A stretch of 64,000 bases of DNA, taken from Spirochaetales bacterium Spiro_07 (lineage in GTDB: Bacteria; Spirochaetota; Spirochaetia; Treponematales; Treponemataceae). The position numbers and the translations under genes are program-made. How positions within the stretch are numbered: position 1 is the stretch's first letter; each line of letters begins with the position of its first letter. The notes beneath the pieces are model-generated. The model saw nothing but the letters and a program-made list of their open reading frames with translations. It did not search any database and was not told where the DNA came from. The stretch lies in the NCBI GenBank assembly GCA_001603145.1, contig LVBI01000018.1:1-64000 (forward strand), given 5' to 3'. This document shows, piece by piece, positions 25,965-33,540 of this stretch.

Positions 25965-26263
25965 CCATTGTGAGAAGCGCATCGCCACTGCCCTTGAGCC
26001 GTTGTACACCCGCCAAAACGAGCAGCTTTTGTGCATTCGTTACCAGTTTGCGCTTTAGCGCAAACTGGCAGGGTTTGCCGATTAAGCTTATTCCGTAGAA
26101 GCAGCCCAATGCAAAACCGGCAGATGTGTAAATCGCCATCCATCCTCGTCCTTGTATACCGTCTCCAATTAGTAACCATTGTGCATTCGTTACAAGATTC
26201 CGCAAGGAATCTTGGCGTTTTGCTCGATAAGACTAATTAAACGATTCCGCTACGGCAAAACGC
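25965..26263. repeat. Modular palindromic repeats, two short-plus-long hairpin units
   Basis: Unit 1: short hairpin CCAGTTTGCGC/GCGCAAACTGG (26043-26068) and long-loop hairpin GGTTTGC/GCAAAACC (26072-26118). Unit 2: CAAGATTCC/GGAATCTTG (26193-26214) and CGTTTTGC/GCAAAACG (26216-26262). Both are preceded by TTGTGCATTCGTTAC or the closely similar CATTGTGCATTCGTTAC. A degenerate TTGTGAGAAGCGCATCGCCA stretch at the left resembles the common CGTCATTGCGAG-type repeat. No gene is supported here. Confidence 0.8.
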
Positions 26264-26779
26264 GCTGGCATAAAAGACCTGAAAGAAAGCTTTATCATCT
26301 TTATCTGCCAGAAAGACCCGTTCAACCTCGGCGAGCCGTGCTACAAAACTAAAACAATCTTTGAGAATCACCCCGAAAAAATATTCGATGACAATACGCA
26401 CAGAATCTTTTATAATGCAAGTGCATACAAAAAGGAAAATGACTCGGAACTTTACGCATTTCTTCAGTTCATCAGCACGAATGTTCCGGAAGACGGCTTC
26501 ACCGACGAGATTTTCGATTTGGTGGAGAAGAACAAGATTAACGAACAATTCAGGAGTGAATACATGAGATGCAACCTTCACGACGCTGACATAATGGAAG
26601 AAGGCATGTTACAAGGCATCACCATCGGCGAAGAACGTGCCAAGCTTGAAGCGGCGCGGAATCTTATTATAAAAAACAAGCTTGATTTAGAAGATATAGC
26701 TGATTGTACAGCCCTTCCTCTAGAAACTGTGCAGCTGCTTGCCGAACAGCTGAAAGCCGAACCTGTGGAGACAAACTGA
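26264..26779 (+). pseudogene. 5'-truncated PD-(D/E)XK nuclease-family transposase (Rpn/T. denticola type)
   Basis: The frame beginning at the repeat edge reads AGIKDLKESFIIFICQKDPFNLGEP, then FLQFISTNVPEDGFTDEIFDLVEKNKINEQFRSEYM and a C-terminal helical segment. This is the second half of the 'putative transposase' family (PD-(D/E)XK nuclease fold) abundant in Treponema. The first 100 or so residues, holding most of the nuclease core, are absent, and the palindromic repeat ends exactly where the fragment begins. A start at 26519 would give only 86 residues. Call: non-functional remnant. A strong bidirectional terminator follows. Confidence 0.75.
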
Positions 26780-26820
26780 ACCGCTCCATTCTCGCCCCGT
26801 TGCACAGCTGCACCAGGCAT

Positions 26821-26856
26821 AAAAAAAGCCAGTCTGTGAATTCAGACCGGCTTTTT
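26821..26856. terminator. Bidirectional terminator
   Basis: AAAAAGCCAGTCTG (26823-26836) pairs with CAGACCGGCTTTTT (26843-26856), with A/T tracts on both sides. It serves the transposase remnant on the plus strand and the ACT-domain gene on the minus strand. Confidence 0.8.
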
Positions 26857-26875
26857 GCAGCATAGTTAAATTAAT

Positions 26876-27292
26876 TTACAGTGTAGCGATTGCTTCGTAG
26901 CCGTTGTCTTTCAAAACTTTAAGACCGGCATCTGGGTCTTCAACCTTGAAGATAATTACAGTGCTGTCTTCGGTCATTTCGAAAGAAGCATAAAGATATT
27001 CGATGTTTATGCTGTTTTTCTGAAAAAGTACCATAACGTCATGCAAGCTGCCAACTTCATCAGGAATTTTGACGGCAAGCACATCGGTTGTTCTTGTTGT
27101 GAAATTTGCTTTTTTAAGGACTTCGAGCGTTCTTTCAGAATCGCTTGTAATCAGACGCAGAATGCCGAAATCAGCAGTGTCTGCAATTGAAATAGCACGC
27201 AAATTAACACCGGCTTCTTTCAATACACGGGTAACTTCAGCGATGCGGCCTGTTGAGTTTTCCAAAAAAATTGATATTTGCTTCATTTTCAT
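26876..27292 (-). CDS. Two-ACT-domain amino acid-binding protein
   Basis: 138 residues made of two ACT domains (about 3-70 and 71-138; ISIFLENSTGRIAEVTRVLKEAGVNLRAISIAD and VKIPDEVGSLHDVMVLFQKNSINIEYLYA). ACT domains bind amino acids and regulate. Free-standing pairs like this often accompany phenylacetate-CoA ligase homologues, as here: paaK ends 99 bases upstream in the same direction. The ligand is unknown; an aromatic or branched amino acid is the natural guess. AGAGGTG lies 3 bases before ATG. Confidence 0.88.
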   Translation of the reverse strand: MKMKQISIFLENSTGRIAEVTRVLKEAGVNLRAISIADTADFGILRLITSDSERTLEVLKKANFTTRTTDVLAVKIPDEVGSLHDVMVLFQKNSINIEYLYASFEMTEDSTVIIFKVEDPDAGLKVLKDNGYEAIATL

Positions 27293-27391
27293 AGCACACC
27301 TCTTTTGTATTGTTAGCCTTGAATGAACTTTTAGGCAATTTTGAGACAGCCCAAAAGCCGCGCTTCTGAAACTGTCTCTTATATTCTAAGG

Positions 27392-28696
27392 CTAAATCTT
27401 GCGTTTGTCGATAACGCGCTTAGATTTTCCGGTAAAACGCTCGATTGTCTTTGGCTCAACAAGCTTTATCTTAAGGTGAATTCCGAGCTTGCTCTTCATT
27501 ACAGCGTCAATGTTTGCACGGAGAGCCTCAAGGTTCTTGGTCTCGTCGCTGAAACATTCTGGGCTAACCTCAACCTGAAGCTCCGCTTCATCAAGATGTG
27601 TAACAGGATTGCGGTCAACTGTAATAAGATAGTTCGGCTCAACGCCCTTGATGCCGACGAGAGCATTTTCAACCTGGCTTGGGAACACGTTGACACCGCG
27701 GATAATCATCATGTCGTCTGTTCTGCCGAACAAGCGGTGAATTCTGCGTGTCGTGCGTCCGCACGGACATTCATCATCCATAATGAACGTGATGTCTCTT
27801 GTGCGGTAGCGGATAAGCGGAGTGCCCTGCTTTGTAATCGTCGTGAAAACAAGCTCGCCCTTCTCGCCGTCAGGTAGCGGTTCGCCAGTTTCAGGGTTGA
27901 TAATTTCTGGATAGAACAAATCTTCGTTTATGTGCATGCCGTTCTGGGCTTCGCATTCGCATGCAACGCCCGGGCCGGTAATTTCAGTAAGGCCGTAAAT
28001 GTCGTAAGCTTTAATGCCCCACTCTTCCTCGATTTTCTGCCTCATGCCTTCAGACCACGGCTCTGCACCGAAAATGCCGGCGCGCACGCTCAAAGCTTTC
28101 AAGTCAATGCCGAGTTCTTTGGCACGTTCTGCCATATAGAGCGCATAAGACGGCGTGCATGAAAAAATCGATGACTTAAAGTCGCGCAGCATTGTCAGCT
28201 GCTTTTCAGTGTTTCCAGAAGAAATCGGAACAATCGTTGCACCAAGCTTGCGCGTTCCGTGGTGCACGCCCATGCCGCCTGTAAACAGGCCGTAGCCGAA
28301 TGCGTTCTGAATCGTATCGTTTTTGCATGCGCCTGCACCAGCAAGAGAGCGCGCCATAGCTTCTGCCCAGTCATTGAGGTCGCTTTCTGTGTAAGCGTCT
28401 ACAACAGGTGTGCCTGTTGTGCCAGAAGACATGTGAACTTCTACGATTTCAGCTTGCGGAACGGCAAGCAACCCATACGGATAAGTCTCACGCAAGTCAG
28501 ACTTTGTTGTAAAAGGCAGCTTTGCAATATCAGCAAGGCATTTAATATCAGAAGGTTTTACACCAGCTTCGTCAAGCTTTTTTCTATAAAACGGAACAGC
28601 CGTGTAGACATGCTCAACAAGGTTCTTAAGCCGTGCGAATTGCAGTTTTTTGCGGGCCGCACGGTCCATACATTCTAATTCAGGATTCCAAATCAT
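27392..28696 (-). CDS. paaK: Phenylacetate-CoA ligase family protein
   Basis: 434 residues of the adenylate-forming PaaK family, which activates aryl acids such as phenylacetate or indoleacetate with ATP and CoA. Seen: the phosphate-binding loop MSSGTTGTPVV, the A5 motif YGLTEITGPG, RYRTRD and the C-terminal RTDDMMIIRGVNVFPSQVE with the catalytic-lysine region FTGKSKRVIDKR. In anaerobes these enzymes serve 2-oxoacid metabolism of aromatic amino acids, and the adjacent ACT protein fits that. A TATAAT box ends 11 bases before ATG and no ribosome site is seen, so the leader is very short. Confidence 0.9.
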   Translation of the reverse strand: MIWNPELECMDRAARKKLQFARLKNLVEHVYTAVPFYRKKLDEAGVKPSDIKCLADIAKLPFTTKSDLRETYPYGLLAVPQAEIVEVHMSSGTTGTPVVDAYTESDLNDWAEAMARSLAGAGACKNDTIQNAFGYGLFTGGMGVHHGTRKLGATIVPISSGNTEKQLTMLRDFKSSIFSCTPSYALYMAERAKELGIDLKALSVRAGIFGAEPWSEGMRQKIEEEWGIKAYDIYGLTEITGPGVACECEAQNGMHINEDLFYPEIINPETGEPLPDGEKGELVFTTITKQGTPLIRYRTRDITFIMDDECPCGRTTRRIHRLFGRTDDMMIIRGVNVFPSQVENALVGIKGVEPNYLITVDRNPVTHLDEAELQVEVSPECFSDETKNLEALRANIDAVMKSKLGIHLKIKLVEPKTIERFTGKSKRVIDKRKI

Positions 28697-28755
28697 AATG
28701 AGATGATATTATAACAGTTTGCAACTTTATACAATAAGGCTGAATAATTATGAAA

Positions 28756-28783
28756 ACCTCTAAAAACTTAAGCTTTTAGAGGT
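28756..28783. repeat. 28-base palindrome upstream of paaK
   Basis: Arms ACCTCTAAAA and TTTTAGAGGT around CTTAAGC form a near-perfect hairpin. A related hairpin lies at about 14066-14100, suggesting a small dispersed repeat. A second hairpin GCCTCA/TGAGGC is at 28808-28833. Confidence 0.6.
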
Positions 28784-28855
28784 AACTTTAAAAATGCGGT
28801 AAATCAAGCCTCACTAAATTTCTTTAATGAGGCTGTTTTGAAAGATAAAACACCG

Positions 28856-28949
28856 GGCTGTCTGATAAGACCGTGACGGAGGGTCACAAGCGGCAAAAGC
28901 ATGAAATGCTTCTCAACGCCGCTCAATTCCGGTTGCTTTTCAGACAGCC
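28856..28949. ncRNA. Candidate structured RNA with a multi-helix fold
   Basis: Outer helix GGCTGTCTGA (28856-28865) with TCAGACAGCC (28940-28949) encloses a hairpin GTGAC/GTCAC (28873-28887) and an extended arm GCGGC/GCCGC (28890-28922) topped by AAGC/GCTT. It lies 11 bases downstream of the last gene of the redox operon. No known RNA class recognised. It could be a 3'-end structure of that operon or an independent RNA. Confidence 0.4.
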
Positions 28950-28960
28950 AGTGCTTTCTG

Positions 28961-29209
28961 TTATTTCAGTTTAGCAAGAACTTTGTCAGCAAAGAATGAA
29001 TCGAAATTGTCGCGGTTTACGCCTGTAACAATTTCATCGTCAATCTTCATGTTGACGCCGCCCGATGCACACTGACCAAGGCAAATTGAACCAGTCAGCG
29101 TAACTTTGTCTTCAAGGTTTTCAGCCTTGATTTTTTCCTTAAGCATTTCAACTATAGGTTTTGAGCCTTTTACGTGGCAAGAACTTCCCATGCATACTGC
29201 GATTGTCAT
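28961..29209 (-). CDS. Thioredoxin-like [2Fe-2S] ferredoxin
   Basis: 82 residues with the NuoE-like thioredoxin-type [2Fe-2S] motif: C-x4-C near the start (CMGSSC) and C-x3-C at about 43-47 (CLGQC). In multi-subunit NADH-linked oxidoreductases such as HydABC and NuoE this domain relays electrons. As the last gene of the mdh-fumC-hdr-flx-frd operon, 24 bases after frdA, it most likely shuttles electrons within that redox complex, but its direct partner is unknown. AGGAAAAA lies before ATG. Confidence 0.85.
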   Translation of the reverse strand: MTIAVCMGSSCHVKGSKPIVEMLKEKIKAENLEDKVTLTGSICLGQCASGGVNMKIDDEIVTGVNRDNFDSFFADKVLAKLK

Positions 29210-29233
29210 TTTTTCCTCCAGAGTTCCTCTATT

Positions 29234-30892
29234 TTAGAAAGGCTTCTTCACGATTTCTGTGTTGCCGTGCGTATAAGTCGGCAGCAGCTTCGGAGAAACT
29301 GCATCGCCCTTGATTCCGGCGGCAGCGCGTTCTTTTTCAAAATTCTTTACATGCTGAAGGCTCAACTTTGAAGGCATCTTGATGTCTTTGAAAATCTTTC
29401 CGGCTTCAATTCCGGCTTCGCGGCCGAAAACAACAACGTCGAGAAGGCTGTTGCCCATCAAGCGGTTTGTTCCGTGAACGCCGCCAGAAGCTTCGCCGGC
29501 AACAAGCAGGTTGCCCACGTTTGTGTGGCAAGTCTTGTCGATTTCTACGCCGCCGTTCTGATAATGCAGTGTCGGGTAAACGAGAATCGGGTCTTTTCTG
29601 ATGTCGATGCCGTATTTGCCGAACATGCGGAGCATTGCAGGAATGCGCTTTTCGATTGTGCCTTCGCCGTGGATTTTTTCAATCATCGGAGTATCAAGCC
29701 AGACACCTTCAGAAATATCTGTCTTGATGCCGTTGCCGAGGCGGCACTGCTTGATAATGCCAGAAGCGTTTACGTCGCGCGTTTCAAGCGGGTGAATGTA
29801 GACTTCGCCCTTTGAGTTGATGAGCTTTGCACCAAGCGAGCGCACTTTTTCCGTTACGAGCGCACCGAGAATCTGCACCGGATAAGCCGCGCCAGTCGGG
29901 TGATACTGAAGTGAATCTTGATAGAGCAGCTTTGCACCGGCACGGTAAGCAAGCACAAGGCCGTCTGCCGTTGCGCCGTAGTGGTTCGATGTCGGGAAAC
30001 CCTGATAGTGCATACGGCCTGCACCGCCTGTAGCGATGATTACGACCTTTGCCTTTGCAATGAGGATTTCCTTTGTTTCCATGTTCATGAGCACTGCACC
30101 ACATGCATTGCCCTTTTCGTCTTTGAGAATCTCAACAGCAGACGTAAAATCAACAACAGTGATTTTATCTGCGCGGTTGAAAGTTTCGTCGCGCAATGTG
30201 CGCATAATTTCTGCACCAGAATAGTCTTTGCAGGCGTGCATACGCTTGCGGCTTGTGCCGCCGCCGTGCGTCGTAATCATTGTGCCGTCTTCGGCTTTGT
30301 CGAATTCAACGCCGAGGTCGTTGAGCCATTTGATTACGCTTGGCGCTTTGTTTACGAGCGTGTACACAAGCTCCGGCTTGCCGTCAAAGTGGCCGCCGCC
30401 AAATGCATCGAGATAATGCTGTGCAGGCGAATCATTCGGTTTGTCGGCAGCCTGAATGCCGCCTTCTGCCATCATAGTGTTTGCATCGCCGACGCGGAGC
30501 TTTGTTACGAGCAGAACTTTTGCACCGGCTTCAGAAGCCATGATTGCGGCAGAAGTGCCTGCGCCGCCGCCGCCGATTACGAGCACGTCTGCTTCATAAT
30601 CAGTTTTTGAAAGATCAACATCTTCCGGTTCAATGCGCGGTTTTGCCTGAAGCATTTCTGCAAGCTCAATCGGCGCTTTTTCGCCCTTGTTAGGGCCAAT
30701 CTTGATTTCAGCAAACTGGCTTGCAATGCGGTCAGGATGATATTTTGCAAGAATTTCGTCTTTTTCATCAGCTGTAAGGCGCGCATGCTCAAATTTGATG
30801 TTCTCTTCACGTTTTGCAGCAACAATCTTTGCTGACTCAATCATCTCATCTGTGTAGCTGTTTGCCACATCAGCAATATATTTATCGCTCAT
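29234..30892 (-). CDS. frdA: Fumarate reductase-type flavoprotein with N-terminal extension, non-covalent FAD
   Basis: 552 residues (numbers below count from the upstream ATG 30895; the second ATG is better spaced from GGAG). A polar extension of about 100 residues precedes the FAD motif VLVIGGGGAGTSAA (105-117); ordinary FrdA starts with that motif. Substrate residues are recognisable: QYHPTG, EKVRSLGAKLIN and VHGTNRLMGNSLLDVVVFG. Where E. coli FrdA has the His carrying covalent FAD (RSHTVAAEGG), this protein has Asn (DANTMMAEGG), as in aspartate oxidases. Covalent attachment is impossible, and in E. coli such changes abolish succinate oxidation but spare fumarate reduction. No membrane anchor gene follows, so it is soluble. 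An NadB role is less likely given fumC, mdh and frdB in the operon. Confidence 0.82.
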   Translation of the reverse strand: MSDKYIADVANSYTDEMIESAKIVAAKREENIKFEHARLTADEKDEILAKYHPDRIASQFAEIKIGPNKGEKAPIELAEMLQAKPRIEPEDVDLSKTDYEADVLVIGGGGAGTSAAIMASEAGAKVLLVTKLRVGDANTMMAEGGIQAADKPNDSPAQHYLDAFGGGHFDGKPELVYTLVNKAPSVIKWLNDLGVEFDKAEDGTMITTHGGGTSRKRMHACKDYSGAEIMRTLRDETFNRADKITVVDFTSAVEILKDEKGNACGAVLMNMETKEILIAKAKVVIIATGGAGRMHYQGFPTSNHYGATADGLVLAYRAGAKLLYQDSLQYHPTGAAYPVQILGALVTEKVRSLGAKLINSKGEVYIHPLETRDVNASGIIKQCRLGNGIKTDISEGVWLDTPMIEKIHGEGTIEKRIPAMLRMFGKYGIDIRKDPILVYPTLHYQNGGVEIDKTCHTNVGNLLVAGEASGGVHGTNRLMGNSLLDVVVFGREAGIEAGKIFKDIKMPSKLSLQHVKNFEKERAAAGIKGDAVSPKLLPTYTHGNTEIVKKPF

Positions 30893-30902
30893 CATACGCT
30901 CC

Positions 30903-31586
30903 TTATTTTTCGATTTCGCGGTTGTTATACAGATTCTTAATCTGCTCTTTGTCGCCTGTAGACATTTCTACGAACTTCTTGATTGCTTCTTCGCATTTGC
31001 CTGCGTCAATTTCAGCAACGCGGTCAAGCAGATGCTTTGTTTCAGGCTGAATGTACTTGCCGTTAAGACGGCGCGCAAGTTCTGCAACCTGCGGGTGGCT
31101 TATGCCGGCCGGGCAGCGTGAACTGCACACACCGCACATTACGCAGTCAAAAGATTCGTCTGCACATTTTGCGTATTCGCCGCGCTGTGCATAAGCGATA
31201 TACTGCATTACGTTCAAGCCCTGAGTACAAGACTTTGTACATGCGTTGCAGCCGATGCAGCTGTAAATTTCAGGGTAAAGCTGCATCATAATCTGCTCTG
31301 TCGGCTTTATCTTGTTGATGTCATAAACCTGCTTTTCAAGCGGAAAGAAAGGCAGCGTAGCAACATACATGTTGTTCTCAACCTTTGTCTGGCATGCAAG
31401 GCAAGTCTTAAGCTCGCGCTCGCCCTTGATGCGGTAAATTGTTGCGCAAGCGCCGCAGAAGCCGTTACGGCAGCCGCAGCCACGAACAAGCTGATAACCT
31501 GCATATTCCATGGCGTTCATAATCGTCAATTCAGCAGGAACTTCGTATTTTTTTCCAAAAAGGAAGATGCTTACCATCTTTTCCAT
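30903..31586 (-). CDS. frdB: Fumarate reductase-type iron-sulfur subunit
   Basis: 227 residues (start at the second of two tandem ATGs, 7 bases from AGGAG). The N-terminal plant-ferredoxin-like domain holds a [2Fe-2S] set (GCGCRNGFCGACATIY ... KTCLAC). The C-terminal helical domain has two full four-cysteine motifs, CIGCNACTKSC and CVMCGVCSSRCP. Classical FrdB keeps [4Fe-4S] plus [3Fe-4S], so two complete CxxCxxCxxxC motifs point to two [4Fe-4S] clusters, as in thiol-fumarate-reductase or Hdr-linked relatives. It lies 10 bases before frdA and directly behind flxA. It probably carries electrons from the Hdr-Flx module to FAD in FrdA. Confidence 0.85.
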   Translation of the reverse strand: MEKMVSIFLFGKKYEVPAELTIMNAMEYAGYQLVRGCGCRNGFCGACATIYRIKGERELKTCLACQTKVENNMYVATLPFFPLEKQVYDINKIKPTEQIMMQLYPEIYSCIGCNACTKSCTQGLNVMQYIAYAQRGEYAKCADESFDCVMCGVCSSRCPAGISHPQVAELARRLNGKYIQPETKHLLDRVAEIDAGKCEEAIKKFVEMSTGDKEQIKNLYNNREIEK

Positions 31587-31624
31587 CATAAATCTCCTAT
31601 AAAAATATGAAACATTCCAACGGA

Positions 31625-32452
31625 TTAATATTCGTTCGGAAGCTCGTCGAGCTGGTCAAATCTGAAAACAGGCCCGTCTTTGCAGACATACTTGTTGCCG
31701 ATGTTGCAGCGGCCGCATTTGCCGATTCCGCACTTCATGCGGAGCTCCATCGTCGTATAAACCTGATTTTCCTTGAAGCCAAGCTCTTTCAAGCCTGCCA
31801 AAGTGAACTTAATCATGATTGGCGGGCCGCACATCAAAATGGTCTTGCGCAAATCTGGGTTGAGTTCCTTTACATAGTTCGGAATGAACCCTACGTGACC
31901 GTCCCAATCCGGCTGCGGATTATCGATTGTAAGATCAACTTCCATGTTCGGGTCTTTGCACCATTCGTCAAGAATTTCCTTGTAGTCTACAAGGTCTTGC
32001 TTTGAGCGCGAACCGTAAATAACCTGAAGCTTGCCATAATCTTTTGCGTTTGCACGGCAATAGTTGATAACTGAATGAAGCGGTGCAAGACCGATTCCAC
32101 CGGCAATAAACACAAGGTCTTTGCCTTTAAAGTCTGTATCAACAGGGAATCCGTTTCCGTAAGGGCCGCGGACTGTAATCATCTGCCCCGGCTCTGTTGC
32201 ATGAAGCCAAGTTGTAAGGCAGCCGCATTTCTTTACGCTGAATTCCATGTATTCTTTAACCGTCGGCGATGATGTAATTGAAATCATCGCTTCGCTTACG
32301 CCGGGCACAGAAAGCATTGCGCACTGCCCCGGAATATGCTCAAAAAGCTTCTTTCCGTCAGTTGAAACTACACGGAAGGTCTTTACGTCAGGCGTGTCCT
32401 GCCGTATTTCAGTGATAACGCCGACACGCGGAATAAGTGCTTCCTGTTCCAT
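31625..32452 (-). CDS. flxA: FlxA-type NAD(P)H oxidoreductase subunit
   Basis: 275 residues of the ferredoxin-NADP reductase fold: an FAD-binding beta-barrel, a nucleotide-binding domain (FIAGGIGLAPLHSVINYC and LMCGPPIMI) and a C-terminal [2Fe-2S] motif MKCGIGKCGRC ... YVC as in sulfhydrogenase gamma/PyrK relatives. In the Desulfovibrio HdrABC-FlxABCD complex this subunit oxidises NADH. Start and the flxB stop share one base, so they are translationally coupled. This is the probable electron entry point of the complex. Confidence 0.88.
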   Translation of the reverse strand: MEQEALIPRVGVITEIRQDTPDVKTFRVVSTDGKKLFEHIPGQCAMLSVPGVSEAMISITSSPTVKEYMEFSVKKCGCLTTWLHATEPGQMITVRGPYGNGFPVDTDFKGKDLVFIAGGIGLAPLHSVINYCRANAKDYGKLQVIYGSRSKQDLVDYKEILDEWCKDPNMEVDLTIDNPQPDWDGHVGFIPNYVKELNPDLRKTILMCGPPIMIKFTLAGLKELGFKENQVYTTMELRMKCGIGKCGRCNIGNKYVCKDGPVFRFDQLDELPNEY

Positions 32453-33540
32453 TATTTACCTTCCTTGTTTTCAAGCTCGGCAGAAAGTGCCTTTGCAACT
32501 TTTACTATGTTCATGCTTATCGGGCATTTCGCAAGACAGCGACCGCAGCCGACACAGCCTGACATTCCGTTGTAATAAGACGGATAATAGACAAGCTTGT
32601 GCATGAAGCGCTGGCGGAAACGTTCAAGCTGCGTAAGGCGCGGCTGACCGGCAGACATTTTTGTAAAGTCTGAATACATGCAGCTGTCCCAGCAGCGGTA
32701 GCGTCTTATGCCTGAGCCTGTGTCAAAGTCGCGGATGTCGTAGCACTGGCAGGTTGGGCACACAAAAGTGCATGTGCCGCATGCAAGGCAAGTCTCTGAA
32801 AGTTCACCCCAGACTTTTGCGTTGAACACAGTCTTAAGGTTTTTCTCGTCAAAGATTGCATTGTCAGGCATCTTGATTGGCAGCTTGGCAACTTCTGCCT
32901 TGATTGCAGCCTTTGCTTCTTCAACAGCTTTTTCTGCACCGGCATCTTCTGCCAGACCGCAAGCTGAAACTTTTGCAAGCAAAGCCTTGCCCTTTTCGCT
33001 AACTGCTTCAAAATAGTAGCTTCCGTCTTTTTTCCAGCCGCGCACGTCAACCGCACCGTCTTTTGAGCCGGGGTTTGCGGCGTCAATGCCGAGGTTCTGG
33101 CAGAAACAAGTCTGAGCCGGTTTTGCACACGCCATCGCGATGATTGTCGCATGGTCGCGGCGGTTCTTGTAATAAGTGTCAACAGGCTGCTGCTTGAGAT
33201 AAACATTATCAAGCACGGCAAAGCTCTGAACGTCGCAGGCGCGCACGCCAAAGATGATGAAATCTTCATGTTCTTTGCGCGTATCGATTACCTCGATTTT
33301 CTTGCCTTCCATCTTCAGCTCAAAAAGGTTTTCGGTCTGCGGAAAGAAAAAGTCTTTTGCGCTGCGGCTTGTGTTGAGGCAGTCTGCATATTCTGTGCCT
33401 TCGCTCCATTCCTTGTAGTTGGCGGCAAAGTTTGAAGCAGCGCCGCTTGAATCGTCTTTGACCGGCAGATAAAGCTTTTCTGTCTTAGCCAAAGCAGCAA
33501 GGAAATCATTCAATTTATTTTCAGCAAGTCTGTACATCAT
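32452..33540 (-). CDS. flxB: FlxB-type 4Fe-4S dicluster protein
   Basis: 362 residues related to sulfhydrogenase beta/anaerobic sulfite reductase A subunits. Two C-terminal ferredoxin-type cluster motifs are seen: CLACGTCTFVCPTCQC and CVGCGRCLAKCPI, with extra cysteines between (CWDSC). The N-terminal half matches the HypB/F420-beta-like region (IIFGVRACDVQSFAVLDNVY, where CD is typical). It passes electrons between FlxA and FlxC/D. It overlaps flxC by 4 bases. Confidence 0.87.
   Translation of the reverse strand: MMYRLAENKLNDFLAALAKTEKLYLPVKDDSSGAASNFAANYKEWSEGTEYADCLNTSRSAKDFFFPQTENLFELKMEGKKIEVIDTRKEHEDFIIFGVRACDVQSFAVLDNVYLKQQPVDTYYKNRRDHATIIAMACAKPAQTCFCQNLGIDAANPGSKDGAVDVRGWKKDGSYYFEAVSEKGKALLAKVSACGLAEDAGAEKAVEEAKAAIKAEVAKLPIKMPDNAIFDEKNLKTVFNAKVWGELSETCLACGTCTFVCPTCQCYDIRDFDTGSGIRRYRCWDSCMYSDFTKMSAGQPRLTQLERFRQRFMHKLVYYPSYYNGMSGCVGCGRCLAKCPISMNIVKVAKALSAELENKEGK

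Noticed and set aside
25918-26205. Short overlapping frames on the minus strand
   Set aside because: They translate the palindromic repeats, with repeated peptides such as LVTNAQ appearing twice; no ribosome sites.
29234-30892. L-aspartate oxidase (NadB)
   Set aside because: The Asn at the FAD-His position and parts of the substrate loop recall NadB, but there are no nadA/nadC genes nearby, and frdB, fumC and mdh share the operon.
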